From Clostridiales bacterium (GTDB taxonomy: Bacteria; Bacillota; Clostridia; Oscillospirales; Oscillospiraceae), in assembly GCA_021202515.1 (NCBI GenBank), contig JAJQCW010000063.1, positions 1 to 52,378 on the forward strand: a stretch of 52,378 nt of DNA, given 5' to 3'. The translations under genes and the position numbers were made by a program. Positions 1-8,277 of this stretch are shown here, piece after piece; within the stretch, counting starts at the first letter, position 1, and the number at the start of each line of letters is the position of its first letter. A model generated the notes under the pieces. That model did no database searches. It worked only from the letters and a program-made list of their open reading frames with translations, and was not told the origin of the DNA.

Positions 1-2
1 AG

Positions 3-104
3 CTGGTGGACTACTCAGACGACCTGCTGGGCAATCCTGTTTATAAGAAGAAAACTCCAGACGGGTATTCAGTATCCGATGGGCGAGACGATAAAATGGC
101 GTAA
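3..104 (+). CDS. C-terminal tail of an unidentified protein (cut by window edge)
   Basis: An open frame enters from the left edge and encodes 33 residues before TAA at 102-104. It is hydrophilic, with the visible tail ending in GRDDKMA. I do not recognise the family. It is followed by a 54-bp gap and then the hicA promoter, so it ends an upstream transcription unit, probably another gene of the same integrative element. Confidence 0.35.
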   Translation: MVDYSDDLLGNPVYKKKTPDGYSVSDGRDDKMA

Positions 105-158
105 AACCGCTACATCTATATATTGTGTTTGCGGTTTGACCGTTACAACATCTTGCGG

Positions 159-187
159 TTGCATTTTAGATTTTTTCAGGGTATAAT
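159..187 (+). promoter_or_regulatory. Promoter of the hicAB operon
   Basis: TTGCAT (159-164) and a perfect TATAAT (182-187) are separated by 17 bp. The promoter lies just upstream of a palindrome and the hicA start. Confidence 0.75.
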
Positions 188-194
188 ATAGATA

Positions 195-217
195 CTGCAA
201 CTAGAATTTAGTTGCAG
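195..217 (+). promoter_or_regulatory. Palindromic operator, candidate HicB binding site
   Basis: Perfect 9-bp inverted arms CTGCAACTA / TAGTTGCAG are separated by 5 bp. The site sits 8 bp after the -10 box, across the expected transcription start. HicB antitoxins with an RHH domain repress their own operon from such sites, so autoregulation is the likely role. Confidence 0.65.
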
Positions 218-240
218 TACACAGAGGGGGAACGCTTGCT

Positions 241-504
241 GTGGCAAAGAAAGAAAAACTGCTGGAAAAGCTGTTCCAGTCGAAAATGCCCAAAAATTTT
301 ACTACATCTGAGTTGGACGCCCTGATGAGCCAATGCGGGTGTTGTAAGTATTCAGGCGGACGCGGGTCTTCAATCAAATATTTCCACGAGGAAACAAAGC
401 GCATTTTAATCTTTGACGGTCCCCATCCCGGTAACGAGTTGAATCCCTATCAGGTCAAAAAGGTACGTACATTTTTAATCGAAATTGGTGAAGTTGAGGG
501 GTGA
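241..504 (+). CDS. hicA: HicA-family mRNA interferase toxin
   Basis: This 87-residue protein has the HicA fold signature: a conserved glycine-serine stretch (GGRGSSIKYFH) and the C-terminal PHPGNELNPYQVKKV motif. HicA toxins are small dsRBD-like proteins that cleave mRNA and are neutralised by HicB. Like some HicA subfamilies it has GSS where the classical toxins show GSH, so the catalytic histidine must be checked; H45-type residues remain nearby. Translation starts at GTG 241, preceded by an AGAGGGGG ribosome site. The gene precedes hicB with an 8-bp gap, in toxin-first order, under the promoter at 159-187. Confidence 0.85.
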   Translation: MAKKEKLLEKLFQSKMPKNFTTSELDALMSQCGCCKYSGGRGSSIKYFHEETKRILIFDGPHPGNELNPYQVKKVRTFLIEIGEVEG

Positions 505-511
505 ATTTGAA

Positions 512-1066
512 ATGTCGAATGTAATGCAGTATAAGGGTTATCATGGGAAAATTGAGTTTAGCAGTGAGGACAATCTTTTTATTGGTTCTGTGGTCGGCGT
601 CAATGATTCTCTGAATTTTCACGGGTCCACTGTAGAAGAACTCAGGCAATCTTTCCATGATTGTATTGATGATTACCTTGAAATGTGCGAGGCTCTTGGG
701 CGTAGCCCCGACAAAGAGTACAAGGGTTCCTTTAATGTCCGGGTTGGTCCAGAGCTGCACCGTCAAGCCGCCATCGCTGCGGAAAAAACAGGAATCTCCT
801 TGAACCAGTATGTACAGGATGCTATTGAGCTGAAGCTTGAACAGGCTACAACTGCGCAGAGTGCATCAGTTGTGCCTACGATGGAAGATATCGAACGTTG
901 TATCCAGCGATATATCACTGTGCCTGAGACAGTGGGTAAGCTGGTTGAGAAGGCTCTTTACGAGTACAATCGCACATTTACGACAGCAAACAGCCCACCT
1001 GTTTTTTCTCGTCAGAGCAAGTTCACTGCCACGTCTCAATTCAAGAAGCGTGCTCAAGTAAGTTAA
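512..1066 (+). CDS. hicB: HicB-family antitoxin with RHH domain
   Basis: The 184-residue product has an N-terminal HicB partial RNase H-like fold (YKGYHGKIEFSSEDNLFIG, about residues 7-60) that binds HicA. It is followed by a ribbon-helix-helix segment (FNVRVGPELHRQAAIAAEKT, about 78-105) that should bind the operator. A long C-terminal tail rich in T/S extends beyond the usual ~110-150 residue length. I place the start at ATG 512, about 10 bp after GAGGGGTG, rather than at an upstream TTG. The gene is co-transcribed with hicA. Confidence 0.85.
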   Translation: MSNVMQYKGYHGKIEFSSEDNLFIGSVVGVNDSLNFHGSTVEELRQSFHDCIDDYLEMCEALGRSPDKEYKGSFNVRVGPELHRQAAIAAEKTGISLNQYVQDAIELKLEQATTAQSASVVPTMEDIERCIQRYITVPETVGKLVEKALYEYNRTFTTANSPPVFSRQSKFTATSQFKKRAQVS

Positions 1067-1107
1067 TCTGTGAATTTGCGAAATAAATTATGATGGAGGT
1101 TCAACAC

Positions 1108-1359
1108 ATGTATAACTTTGTCAATTCTTTTAGGCTCGCTACAAACGAGCAGTGTTCGGAAGTCATTGTTTCTTTCAGCCAGGCATTCCCCGATGATTCT
1201 GGTGAATTGCAGCCGCTCCCCGTCTCCGATTTGATTATGCCGGGACCTCTCGCGTTTGAACTGGCTACCAAGATTGCTGAACTCTTCAACGACTCAGCTT
1301 CCAAGGAAGATACACCTGCCGCCGCCGAAAAAGAGGGCGATGCCAAAAGCGCCGAATAA
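1108..1359 (+). CDS. Small acidic hypothetical protein
   Basis: The 83-residue product is not a family I recognise. It has a helix-forming middle segment (LAFELATKIAELFND) and an acidic, low-complexity C-terminus rich in A, E and K. ATG 1108 is preceded by GATGGAGG 8-9 bp upstream. It lies 41 bp after hicB and is followed by a strong hairpin, so it is probably the third gene of the hicAB transcription unit. A role in the toxin-antitoxin system is only a guess from position. Confidence 0.6.
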   Translation: MYNFVNSFRLATNEQCSEVIVSFSQAFPDDSGELQPLPVSDLIMPGPLAFELATKIAELFNDSASKEDTPAAAEKEGDAKSAE

Positions 1360-1376
1360 CTACTCAAAAACAAAGT

Positions 1377-1405
1377 CTGCCCTGATGCCATCTACATCAG
1401 GGCAG
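1377..1405 (+). terminator. Terminator-like hairpin after the hicAB unit
   Basis: CTGCCCTGATG pairs perfectly with CATCAGGGCAG across a 7-nt loop and is followed by TTTGGG. The stem is strong but the T-tract is short. It lies 17 bp after the stop of the small hypothetical gene. Confidence 0.6.
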
Positions 1406-1455
1406 TTTGGGCTAACGGGGCGCCCGTGAACGCTTCACATCTATGATAGCAAAAA

Positions 1456-1525
1456 CCTCCCCCGGTGTTGGCGCACCAGAGGAGGCAAAGGGTAGTAAAG
1501 TTTTCCTAGGACGTTACTACCCTTT
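1456..1525 (+). repeat. Two adjacent inverted repeats upstream of the recombinase
   Basis: CCTCC/GGAGG with inner GGTG/CACC forms one hairpin (1456-1485). AAAGGGTAGTAA (1487-1498) pairs perfectly with TTACTACCCTTT (1514-1525) to form a second. They sit 38 bp before the recombinase start. They could be a terminator, a recombinase-gene operator or part of the element's control region. Confidence 0.5.
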
Positions 1526-1563
1526 CATTATAATACGCATTTTGCGAAAATGGAAGGAGAAAA

Positions 1564-3006
1564 ATGAAAAATACTGAAATCGTTGACCTGTATGGTCGGG
1601 TATCCACGGCGGAGCAAGCCCAGGAGGGCTATTCCATCGGGGAGCAGAAAAGCCGGTTGGAGAAGTACGCCGAAGCGCACGGTTGGACGATCTACCGGAA
1701 CTACTCAGATGCGGGTTATTCCGGCGGAAACCTGAACCGGCCCGGCTTGCAGGCGCTGCTGCGGGATGTGCGGCAGCGGAAGGTGTCGAAGGTGGTCGTC
1801 TACAAACTGGACCGGCTGAGCCGTTCCCAGAAAGATACCTTGTATCTGATTGAAGATGAGTTTTCGGCAAACGGCGTGGATTTCGTCAGCATGACAGAAA
1901 ACTTTGATACCGGTTCCCCCTTTGGCCGGGCTATGATCGGTATCTTGTCGGTGTTCGCCCAGCTTGAGCGGGAGCAGATCCGGGAGCGGATGCAGCTGGG
2001 GCTGGAGGCCAGAGCAAAGGACGGCTATTATCACGGCGGGCCTTATGCGCCCATCGGCTATGATTATGCCAACGGTGAGTTGGTAATCAATGAGTATGAG
2101 GCTATGCAGGTCCGGGAGATTTACCGGCTGTATATTGAAGGGATGCCCGTTTACAGCATCTACAAATATGTCGCGGCGCGTTATCACACAAAATATGGAG
2201 AGTGGCACGATTCCTCTGTCCGTTCCTGCCTGAACAGTGTCGTTTATAATGGCCAAATCGAATGGAAAGGCCAAATTTATCAGGGACGGCACCAGGCCAT
2301 TATTGACGATGAAACCTTTGCCGCCGCCCGCAAGAGAGACCGGATGCGGGCTGAATCGAACTTCCGCAAGCACCCTTTCCAGCGTACAACCCTGTTGGGC
2401 GGTCTGCTGTGGTGCGGGAACTGTGGCGCACGCTATTACTGTAAGCAGAACACCTCAAAGCGGCCGGGTATTATCCCCGCCCAGCGATATTACACCTGCT
2501 ACTCCCGCGGGAAGTCCAGCAAGAAGCAGATACGCGACCCCAACTGTAAAAACAAATCTTACAACGTGAAGGACTTAGACCGCATTGTGCTGGATGAGAT
2601 CAGGGCGTTGGCCCTTGAGCCTGCCCGTATCGACAGTCTGATAGACAGCGGACGGGAAAACGTTGCGGTAGAGCGCACCCAGGCCATCACAAAACGGCTG
2701 GGGGAGATAGAGACCCAGATCAATCGCCTGATTGATTTGTACGCAGTCGGTAACATGGATATGGCTATGGTCAGCCGACGGATAGAAGCTCTGTCCGCCG
2801 AAAGAGAAGCCCTGGAACAAGAGCTTTCAGATGTCACGCCCCCGCAGCCCACCCTCAGCGTGAAGGACGCGAAACAGGCGCTGTTGGACTTTCAAAATGT
2901 AGCAGAGACCGACGATTTTGAAGCGCTGAAATCGGTGGTGCATTTGTTGATTGACGGAATTGTCATAAATGGGGCAGATGTGTCGATAAGTTGGAACTTT
3001 ATTTAG
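1564..3006 (+). CDS. Large serine recombinase (site-specific integrase)
   Basis: This 480-residue protein has the resolvase catalytic domain with the nucleophile serine at position 14 in GRVSTAEQ. It has the YKLDRLSRS motif near residue 82 and the typical LEREQIRERM helix. A recombinase domain follows, then a zinc ribbon (WCGNCGARYYC with later cysteines, about 280-330) and a C-terminal coiled coil (about 370-425). Such enzymes integrate and excise elements by attB/attP recombination through a phosphoserine link. Length is normal for the family. ATG 1564 follows AAGGAGA. The gene lies at the edge of the inferred element. Confidence 0.93.
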   Translation: MKNTEIVDLYGRVSTAEQAQEGYSIGEQKSRLEKYAEAHGWTIYRNYSDAGYSGGNLNRPGLQALLRDVRQRKVSKVVVYKLDRLSRSQKDTLYLIEDEFSANGVDFVSMTENFDTGSPFGRAMIGILSVFAQLEREQIRERMQLGLEARAKDGYYHGGPYAPIGYDYANGELVINEYEAMQVREIYRLYIEGMPVYSIYKYVAARYHTKYGEWHDSSVRSCLNSVVYNGQIEWKGQIYQGRHQAIIDDETFAAARKRDRMRAESNFRKHPFQRTTLLGGLLWCGNCGARYYCKQNTSKRPGIIPAQRYYTCYSRGKSSKKQIRDPNCKNKSYNVKDLDRIVLDEIRALALEPARIDSLIDSGRENVAVERTQAITKRLGEIETQINRLIDLYAVGNMDMAMVSRRIEALSAEREALEQELSDVTPPQPTLSVKDAKQALLDFQNVAETDDFEALKSVVHLLIDGIVINGADVSISWNFI

Positions 3007-3122
3007 GGGAAGAGATAAGGCTAGTTTTAACTTCGATTCATGTCGAGACGGTTGTTCAACTGTCCCAACACCCCCTTGCTTTGTTCCATACAGACAGCGG
3101 TGAGAAAGAAGGCTGAGAGACG

Positions 3123-3884
3123 ATGGAGTTTGACCCCAGATTGAAAATTGGGCAGACGCTCAAAAACAGCGAGCTTGTTGCCATCTTCAAATGCGGCAAC
3201 ATGGGCGAAATGCGCCGGTCGAAAGCGACCAACACCCTGGTACTTGTTTCTGACTACACGAAAGGGCTTTACCATGACAAATGGATCGGCGGTGTACTCC
3301 ATTATACCGGGATGGGGAAAACGGGAGACCAGGACATTCATTGGGCACAGAACGCCATCCTTGCAGCCTGTGAAGAAAATGGCGTAGATGTTCATCTGTT
3401 TGAGGTAATAGATGCCGGCGAATATGTGTACTGCGGCAGAATCGCACTTGCAGATAAGCCCTATGTGGCCATTCAGCCCGGCGAGGACGGAACCAACAGA
3501 AAGGTGTGGATGTTCCCGATCCGTCCCGTTCCGGATAATGACGTAAAAAAGCCGTCTATGTTTGTATTTCGTGATATGGAGGATTACAAGGCACGGGGCG
3601 CAAACGCTGATGCGGAGTACAAAAAGAAAATGGAGGAGAAAACAAGGCGAGGCAGCAAGCCGAAACCAGTGCCTGCTGCCCCGACCACGCCTCCACGTCC
3701 GCCAAAACCAATGATGGCTGCGCCACCGGAACTCATAGGAAAAAGCGTAAAGCACAAATCCTATGGGGAAGGTACTATTACCGGCATTTCCGGCGCAGTT
3801 CTCACGGTTTTATTCTCCGGTGTGGGGGAGAAAAAGCTGAGCTACGAGGTGTGCATCAAGAATAAACTGATTGAATTTATCTGA
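3123..3884 (+). CDS. ScoMcrA-like SRA-domain protein
   Basis: The N-terminal ~160 residues (LKIGQTLKNSELVAIFKCGN, then TNTLVLVSD, LHYTGMGKTGDQ) match the SRA-like domain first described in ScoMcrA. That domain reads phosphorothioated or otherwise modified DNA. A basic, proline-rich linker (about 160-205) leads to a small C-terminal domain beginning GKSVKHKSYGEGTITGI, resembling CarD/DUF3553-type SH3-like modules. No nuclease (HNH) domain is present, so this is a reader without a cutter. It starts at ATG 3123 with a weak ribosome site, just beyond the recombinase. A defence or DNA-modification role is inferred. Confidence 0.75.
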   Translation: MEFDPRLKIGQTLKNSELVAIFKCGNMGEMRRSKATNTLVLVSDYTKGLYHDKWIGGVLHYTGMGKTGDQDIHWAQNAILAACEENGVDVHLFEVIDAGEYVYCGRIALADKPYVAIQPGEDGTNRKVWMFPIRPVPDNDVKKPSMFVFRDMEDYKARGANADAEYKKKMEEKTRRGSKPKPVPAAPTTPPRPPKPMMAAPPELIGKSVKHKSYGEGTITGISGAVLTVLFSGVGEKKLSYEVCIKNKLIEFI

Positions 3885-3904
3885 GGAATTGGAAAGGGGC
3901 CAAC

Positions 3905-4387
3905 ATGAAAACAATAAAAGTGGTGGCTGCGGTGCTCCACAGCAATCATCGGATTTTTGCGACGGCCCGCGGATATGGTGACTACAAAGGCCGCTGGGAG
4001 TTCCCCGGCGGAAAAATCGAACCAGGCGAGACACCGAGGCAGGCGCTGGAGCGTGAGATTTGGGAAGAGCTGAACGTTCAAATCGAGGTGGGCGAGCAAA
4101 TTGGTACGATTGAGTGGGATTATCCTGCCTTTCACCTGTCTATGGACTGCTTCTGGTGCGTCATCGTCGCGGGAGAGTTGGTGCTAAACGAAGCGGAGGA
4201 CGCTAAATGGCTGGGCAGCGGGGAACTGTACAGCGTTGACTGGCTACCGGCTGATAGAGAACTGATTGAAATAATAAAGGATCACCCGCTTACAGGCGGC
4301 GCACAGGTCGAAACACCCGACACAACAGTTGTCCCAGCATTCTCATGCAGACAGAAACCGACTGGCTGCGCTCCAACGGGCCGCTGA
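3905..4387 (+). CDS. Nudix hydrolase, MutT-like
   Basis: The Nudix box is clear: GGKIEPGETPRQALEREIWE followed by EL, residues 36-57. The protein resembles MutT/8-oxo-dGTP pyrophosphatases, which clean oxidised nucleotides. The domain ends near residue 125 (LPADRELIEIIK). About 35 further residues look unrelated and end in PTGCAPTGR, so the native stop codon may have been lost by mutation or fusion to downstream DNA. The gene starts at ATG 3905, 20 bp after the SRA gene, behind AAAGGGG, so the two are probably co-transcribed. Confidence 0.85.
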   Translation: MKTIKVVAAVLHSNHRIFATARGYGDYKGRWEFPGGKIEPGETPRQALEREIWEELNVQIEVGEQIGTIEWDYPAFHLSMDCFWCVIVAGELVLNEAEDAKWLGSGELYSVDWLPADRELIEIIKDHPLTGGAQVETPDTTVVPAFSCRQKPTGCAPTGR

Positions 4388-4467
4388 CCCATGCCAGACT
4401 GGTGTTTTCCGGTGAACCGTAGCAGTATGCCAGGGATATGCAGGAAACGCACGGACTGGAGCATTAA
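4345..4467 (+). pseudogene. Possible decayed gene remnant
   Basis: Directly overlapping the odd tail of the Nudix gene, another frame reads like protein (for example WLRSNGPLTHARLVFSGEP) but is interrupted by TAG and ends TAA-TAG at 4465-4470. It could be the 3' end of a deleted gene whose loss also removed the Nudix stop codon. I cannot name the family. Confidence 0.2.
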
Positions 4468-4550
4468 TAGATACGGAACAACATGTGAAATAATACCAAT
4501 TGCCCGCTACCCGGCGGTTTTGTCTTGTGAATTGCTGTTTCACCGATGGC

Positions 4551-5282
4551 TCAGTCGATGCGCTCTCCCTTGTTGCCGTAGCACTCGCAGAACCGCGCCG
4601 CAAAGGAAGGCGGTTCCTCCCCGGCGTAGAGGTGGGAAATATCCCCGAAGGAAGTGACCCGGAACGAGGCCACCCCCGGCCTGCGCTCCTCCGTGACCGC
4701 CGTTGTCACCGAGGAAGGCGCGGCGCAGAGGCCGTGCCACAGAATCATGGGAGACACGTTCCACAGGTGGCTGAGCGGTACGCACTCCAGCGCGAAGTGG
4801 CAGAAGAGGACAACGGTGTCGTTGTTGGGGCGTACCGCCCGGTAGCACCTGCCGTCGCGCTCATAGCCGTGCTTTTGCAGCAGCGCGTCAAACTGCTGGA
4901 TTACGTAGTCGTACTGCTGCCCGACCTGTCCCGCCTGCATGACCGGGTCGTCGGCCCACTGTTCGGCGGAGAAGAACCCCTCCCGGCGCGTCCAATCCTG
5001 GGGCAGCCAGTCCCAGGCGATGGTCTGCTTCCCCGGCACGTTGGGCTTTTCCACCCGGGCGGGAAATTCCTGCAACCAGCCGCACACGGTCGCCGTGCGC
5101 CCCAGCCGCTCCAGGGTCAGGGAGGCGGTATCCTTTGCCCGGCCCAGCGGCGAAACATAGTAATAGTCCGCCTCCTGCTTTGTCAGCCGCTGGGCCAGCA
5201 GCTCCGCCTCCCGCCAGCCCTTTTCGGTCAGTGAGTCGTGTTCATAATCCGGTTCACAGTGCCGTACAATGAGCAATTTCAT
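4551..5282 (-). CDS. Histidine phosphatase family protein
   Basis: The 243-residue product begins with LLIVRHCEPDYE, the RHG-type catalytic motif of the phosphoglycerate mutase-like superfamily (here RHC). A second catalytic histidine is probably in VVLFCHFALE, and SPLGRAKDTASL supplies the conserved arginine. These enzymes dephosphorylate sugar phosphates or other small molecules through a phosphohistidine. ATG 5282 is preceded by AAAGGAGAT. It is a single gene with a 198-bp upstream gap. Confidence 0.85.
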   Translation of the reverse strand: MKLLIVRHCEPDYEHDSLTEKGWREAELLAQRLTKQEADYYYVSPLGRAKDTASLTLERLGRTATVCGWLQEFPARVEKPNVPGKQTIAWDWLPQDWTRREGFFSAEQWADDPVMQAGQVGQQYDYVIQQFDALLQKHGYERDGRCYRAVRPNNDTVVLFCHFALECVPLSHLWNVSPMILWHGLCAAPSSVTTAVTEERRPGVASFRVTSFGDISHLYAGEEPPSFAARFCECYGNKGERID

Positions 5283-5421
5283 AGTCTGGTTATCTCCTTT
5301 ACGCAGTCTCATGAGCATTTTAGCTTTTAGCAATTCGCTTTGCGGTGCTTGGCATTGCGTACTGCGCTCACCGTTTGCATGACTTTACAAATGGGTGGTT
5401 TCGTTTTCAGCTCCCTTTTCG

Positions 5422-5457
5422 GCTGTTCGCTTTGGTTGGAAGTACCTGACGAACAGC
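5422..5457. terminator. Inverted repeat in the ATPase/phosphatase gap
   Basis: GCTGTTCG (5422-5429) pairs with CGAACAGC (5450-5457). It lies just after the end of the leftward ATPase gene, so it may be its terminator, although no T-tract follows. The remainder of 5283-5480 shows no gene. Confidence 0.35.
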
Positions 5458-5480
5458 TAACAGCTCACGGCTAATAGCCT

Positions 5481-8003
5481 TCACAGTTCTTCCTCCTCCG
5501 GGCGCAGGATGGCCTTTACCATCCCCCGCACCTTGCCGCTGACCCACAGCACCGCGCCGCGGATGCCGTCCACCATGATGTTGGCGGAGAGGGATACCTC
5601 GAAGGCCAGCAGCACGAACACCACCAGCACCAGCCAGCCCCCGTGACTGAGGGCGGCCAGGTCCAGGGAGAAGATGGGCTGGAGGAAGGCGATGCAGACG
5701 GCGAAGGCCGCCACACAGGTCACCATCAGCAGCCGCCGCAGGGCGTTGTAGGGCTTGCAGGTCCGGTGGACCATCAGCAGGCCCACCACCGCCACCACCA
5801 GGGTACAGATGGTGCTCAGTTCGTCTCCGGTCAGGTCAAAGACGATATAGAACAGCACCACGCCGATGCTCAGCACCAAATCGCTCATGGCGGAGGGCAG
5901 CGCCCGGTAAATCACGTTGGGCATAAAACGGCCCTGGATGCGGTTCTTGTTGGGTTCCAGCGCCATGACGAAGGAGGGCAGGCCGATGGTGATGGCGCTG
6001 ACCAGGCTCATCTGGGAGGCGGAGAAGGGGTAGGTGAAGGTAAAAATCAGCGAAATGGCCGCCAGGCACAGGGAAAAGATGTTTTTTACCAGGTACAGGC
6101 TGGCGGAGCGCTCGATGTTGTTGATGACCCGTCGCCCCTCCGCCACAACAGAGGGCATGGCGGAGAAATCGGACTCCAGCAGGACGATGTGGCTGACCTG
6201 GCAGGCCACCTGACTGCCGGAGGCCATGGCCACCGAACAGTCCGCCTCTTTCAGGGCCAGCACATCGTTGACGCCGTCGCCGGTCATGGCGACGGTGTGG
6301 CCCGCTTTGTGCATGGCCCGCACCAGTTGGCGCTTCTGCTCCGGCGTCACCCGGCCAAAGACGGTGTACCGCTCCGCGGCCTGGGCCAGTTCCTCGTCGG
6401 TGTGCAGAGTGCGGGCGTCTACATATTGGTCCGCGTTGGGAATTTCCGCCCGGAGGGCAACCTCTGAGACGGTGACGGGGCTGTCGCCGGAAATGACCTT
6501 GACGGCGACCCCCTGTTGCCGGAAGTACCGGAAGGTCTCCGGCGCGTTGTCCCGAATCTTGTTGGTCAGCAGCACCAGCGCCAGCGCCTCCACTGGCTCC
6601 GTCAGGGCATCCCCCGCCAGACTGCCGCCGTAGCGGGCCAGCAGCAGCACCCGGCACCCCAGCCGGGAGTATTTCTCGATTTCCTCGCTGTAGCGCTGGT
6701 ACTGGCCCCCCAGCAGGTTTTCCGGTGCGCCCAGCAGGTAGGTGCCCTCCCCGGCGAAGGTCACGCCGCCGTACTTCCGGGCGGAGGTGAAGGGCAGCGC
6801 CTGCATCACCACCCGGCGGGAGTGCTGGCCGTCAAAGTAGCGTTTCAGCGCCGCCATGGTTTCGTTGTCGTTCTGCATGGCAAAGACGTAGTCCGCCAAA
6901 ATCTCCCGCAGCGCGTCCAGGCTCAGAGGGGAGGCGCTGACCGCCACCAAATCCTCCACCACCATCTTAGGCTCGGTGATGGTGCCGGTCTTGTCCACAC
7001 AGAGGGTATCCACCCGCGCCAGCGTCTCAATGCAGCCCATCTCGTGGACCAGCGTTTTCCGCTGGGCCAACCGCAGCACACCGGCCATCAGCGCCAGAGA
7101 GGTCAGCAGGTACAGCCCTTCGGGAATCATGCCCACCAGACTGGCTACGGTGGACACCACGCCGTCCCGCACTGTATTGTCCAGCACGGCGATCTCCTTG
7201 TAGGCCATGGCAATGCCCAGGGGGATGATGATGATGCCGATGGCCAGCACCAGCCGGTTCAGGGAGCGCATCATCTCCGACCGGGGCGGCTGACGGGTCT
7301 GCTTGGCTTGGAGAGTCAGCTTGGACATATAGGAGTCCCGACCAACGGCGGTCAGCCGGGCGCGGCACTCCCCGGAGACCAGATAGGCGCCAGAGAGCAG
7401 GGAATCCCCCGGCTCTTTTTTGATTTCGTCGGCTTCGCCGGTGAGCAGCGACTCGTTCACCAGACACTGGCCCTCCACCACCTCCGCGTCGGCGTAGATT
7501 TGATCCCCGGCGCGAAAGACAGCGATGTCGTCCCGGACGGTTTCGTAGGCGGAGAGGTCCAGCACCTGGCCCTCCCGCACCACGGTGGCCTTGGGACTGG
7601 AGAGCAAGCTCAGGCTGTCCAGCTTCTTTTTGCTCTTCCACTCCTGGCCGATGCCGATGCAGATATTGGCCACCACCACGATGAGGAAGGTCAGCTCGGT
7701 CCACGCGCCCACGGCGCACACTGCCGCGGCCAGCACAAAAAAGATGAGGTTGAAGTAGGTGCAGACGTTGGAGCGGACGATGTCCCCCAGCGACTTGGAC
7801 GTTGGCTCAAGTTCCACGTTCCGACAGCCGCCCTCCCGCCGCTCCTGTACCTGTGCGTCGGTCAGGCCCTGACTAGGGGGCGCCTCGACTACAAGGATGT
7901 CCCGGACAGGGGCGGTCTCCGTCTCAGGGGTCGGCGGCTGCCGACGGAAAGACTTTTTTGCTGGATGGATTCGGGTTTTCTTTGTCTCAGACACAGGTTT
8001 CAT
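5481..8003 (-). CDS. Cation-translocating P-type ATPase (CtpE/Exp7-like)
   Basis: This 840-residue pump has all P-type landmarks: actuator motif SLLTGE (about 186-190), M4 motif GMIPEGL (291-297), phosphorylation site DKTGTIT with D337, and hinge TGDGVNDVLALKEAD. There are two transmembrane pairs before the phosphorylation site and about six segments after it. The IPEGL motif and single-gene arrangement suit the CtpE/Exp7 group, which move Ca2+ or other cations. The substrate is not fixed by sequence. A basic N-terminal tail of about 35 residues precedes the conserved part. A good promoter lies 45 bp upstream. Confidence 0.92.
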   Translation of the reverse strand: MKPVSETKKTRIHPAKKSFRRQPPTPETETAPVRDILVVEAPPSQGLTDAQVQERREGGCRNVELEPTSKSLGDIVRSNVCTYFNLIFFVLAAAVCAVGAWTELTFLIVVVANICIGIGQEWKSKKKLDSLSLLSSPKATVVREGQVLDLSAYETVRDDIAVFRAGDQIYADAEVVEGQCLVNESLLTGEADEIKKEPGDSLLSGAYLVSGECRARLTAVGRDSYMSKLTLQAKQTRQPPRSEMMRSLNRLVLAIGIIIIPLGIAMAYKEIAVLDNTVRDGVVSTVASLVGMIPEGLYLLTSLALMAGVLRLAQRKTLVHEMGCIETLARVDTLCVDKTGTITEPKMVVEDLVAVSASPLSLDALREILADYVFAMQNDNETMAALKRYFDGQHSRRVVMQALPFTSARKYGGVTFAGEGTYLLGAPENLLGGQYQRYSEEIEKYSRLGCRVLLLARYGGSLAGDALTEPVEALALVLLTNKIRDNAPETFRYFRQQGVAVKVISGDSPVTVSEVALRAEIPNADQYVDARTLHTDEELAQAAERYTVFGRVTPEQKRQLVRAMHKAGHTVAMTGDGVNDVLALKEADCSVAMASGSQVACQVSHIVLLESDFSAMPSVVAEGRRVINNIERSASLYLVKNIFSLCLAAISLIFTFTYPFSASQMSLVSAITIGLPSFVMALEPNKNRIQGRFMPNVIYRALPSAMSDLVLSIGVVLFYIVFDLTGDELSTICTLVVAVVGLLMVHRTCKPYNALRRLLMVTCVAAFAVCIAFLQPIFSLDLAALSHGGWLVLVVFVLLAFEVSLSANIMVDGIRGAVLWVSGKVRGMVKAILRPEEEEL

Positions 8004-8047
8004 CTCCAGAGTTTTGCGCGATTTGCTTTTGGCGTTGTTTAACAGCT

Positions 8048-8076
8048 ATTATACCATGAGGAAGGCGGGTTGTGAA
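8048..8076 (-). promoter_or_regulatory. Promoter of the P-type ATPase gene
   Basis: On the minus strand, TTCACA (8071-8076) and a perfect TATAAT (8048-8053) are spaced by 17 bp, giving a leader of about 38 nt. Confidence 0.75.
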
Positions 8077-8181
8077 CCCAGGAGTTTGATTAAAATCAGG
8101 TAAAAAAACAGGCCATTGGCATGGTTTTTTGTACAGGAACGGTACGCAAATCGAAAAAAGACGCACCATCCCCCGCAATGC

Positions 8182-8227
8182 AAAAAAGCCCACAGGCGGG
8201 GAGACTTTGCGCCTCCCGCCTGTGGGC
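8182..8227 (-). terminator. Rho-independent terminator of the HAD-GH3 operon
   Basis: A 13-bp stem (GCCCACAGGCGGG with its complement at 8215-8227) is followed on the minus strand by six T residues. It lies 50 bp after the GH3 stop. Confidence 0.9.
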
Positions 8228-8277
8228 CGGGTCGGTTTTCTTATGTATCCGCTCCCCAGGGGAGAGCGGTCACGCTT

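Larger units (their letters stand above)
1..3006. mobile_element. Right-hand end of a putative integrative element (partial)
   Basis: A large serine recombinase at 1564-3006 is the last gene of this block, with its 3' end facing unrelated chromosomal-type genes. Upstream are a HicAB module and a cut-off gene at the window edge. Site-specific recombinases of this type usually sit at the end of integrative elements or phages, so the block is probably one end of such an element. The attachment site should lie within about 3007-3122, a 116-bp gap in which I see no gene. The boundary is inferred; no att repeat can be recognised because the other end is outside the window. Confidence 0.4.
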
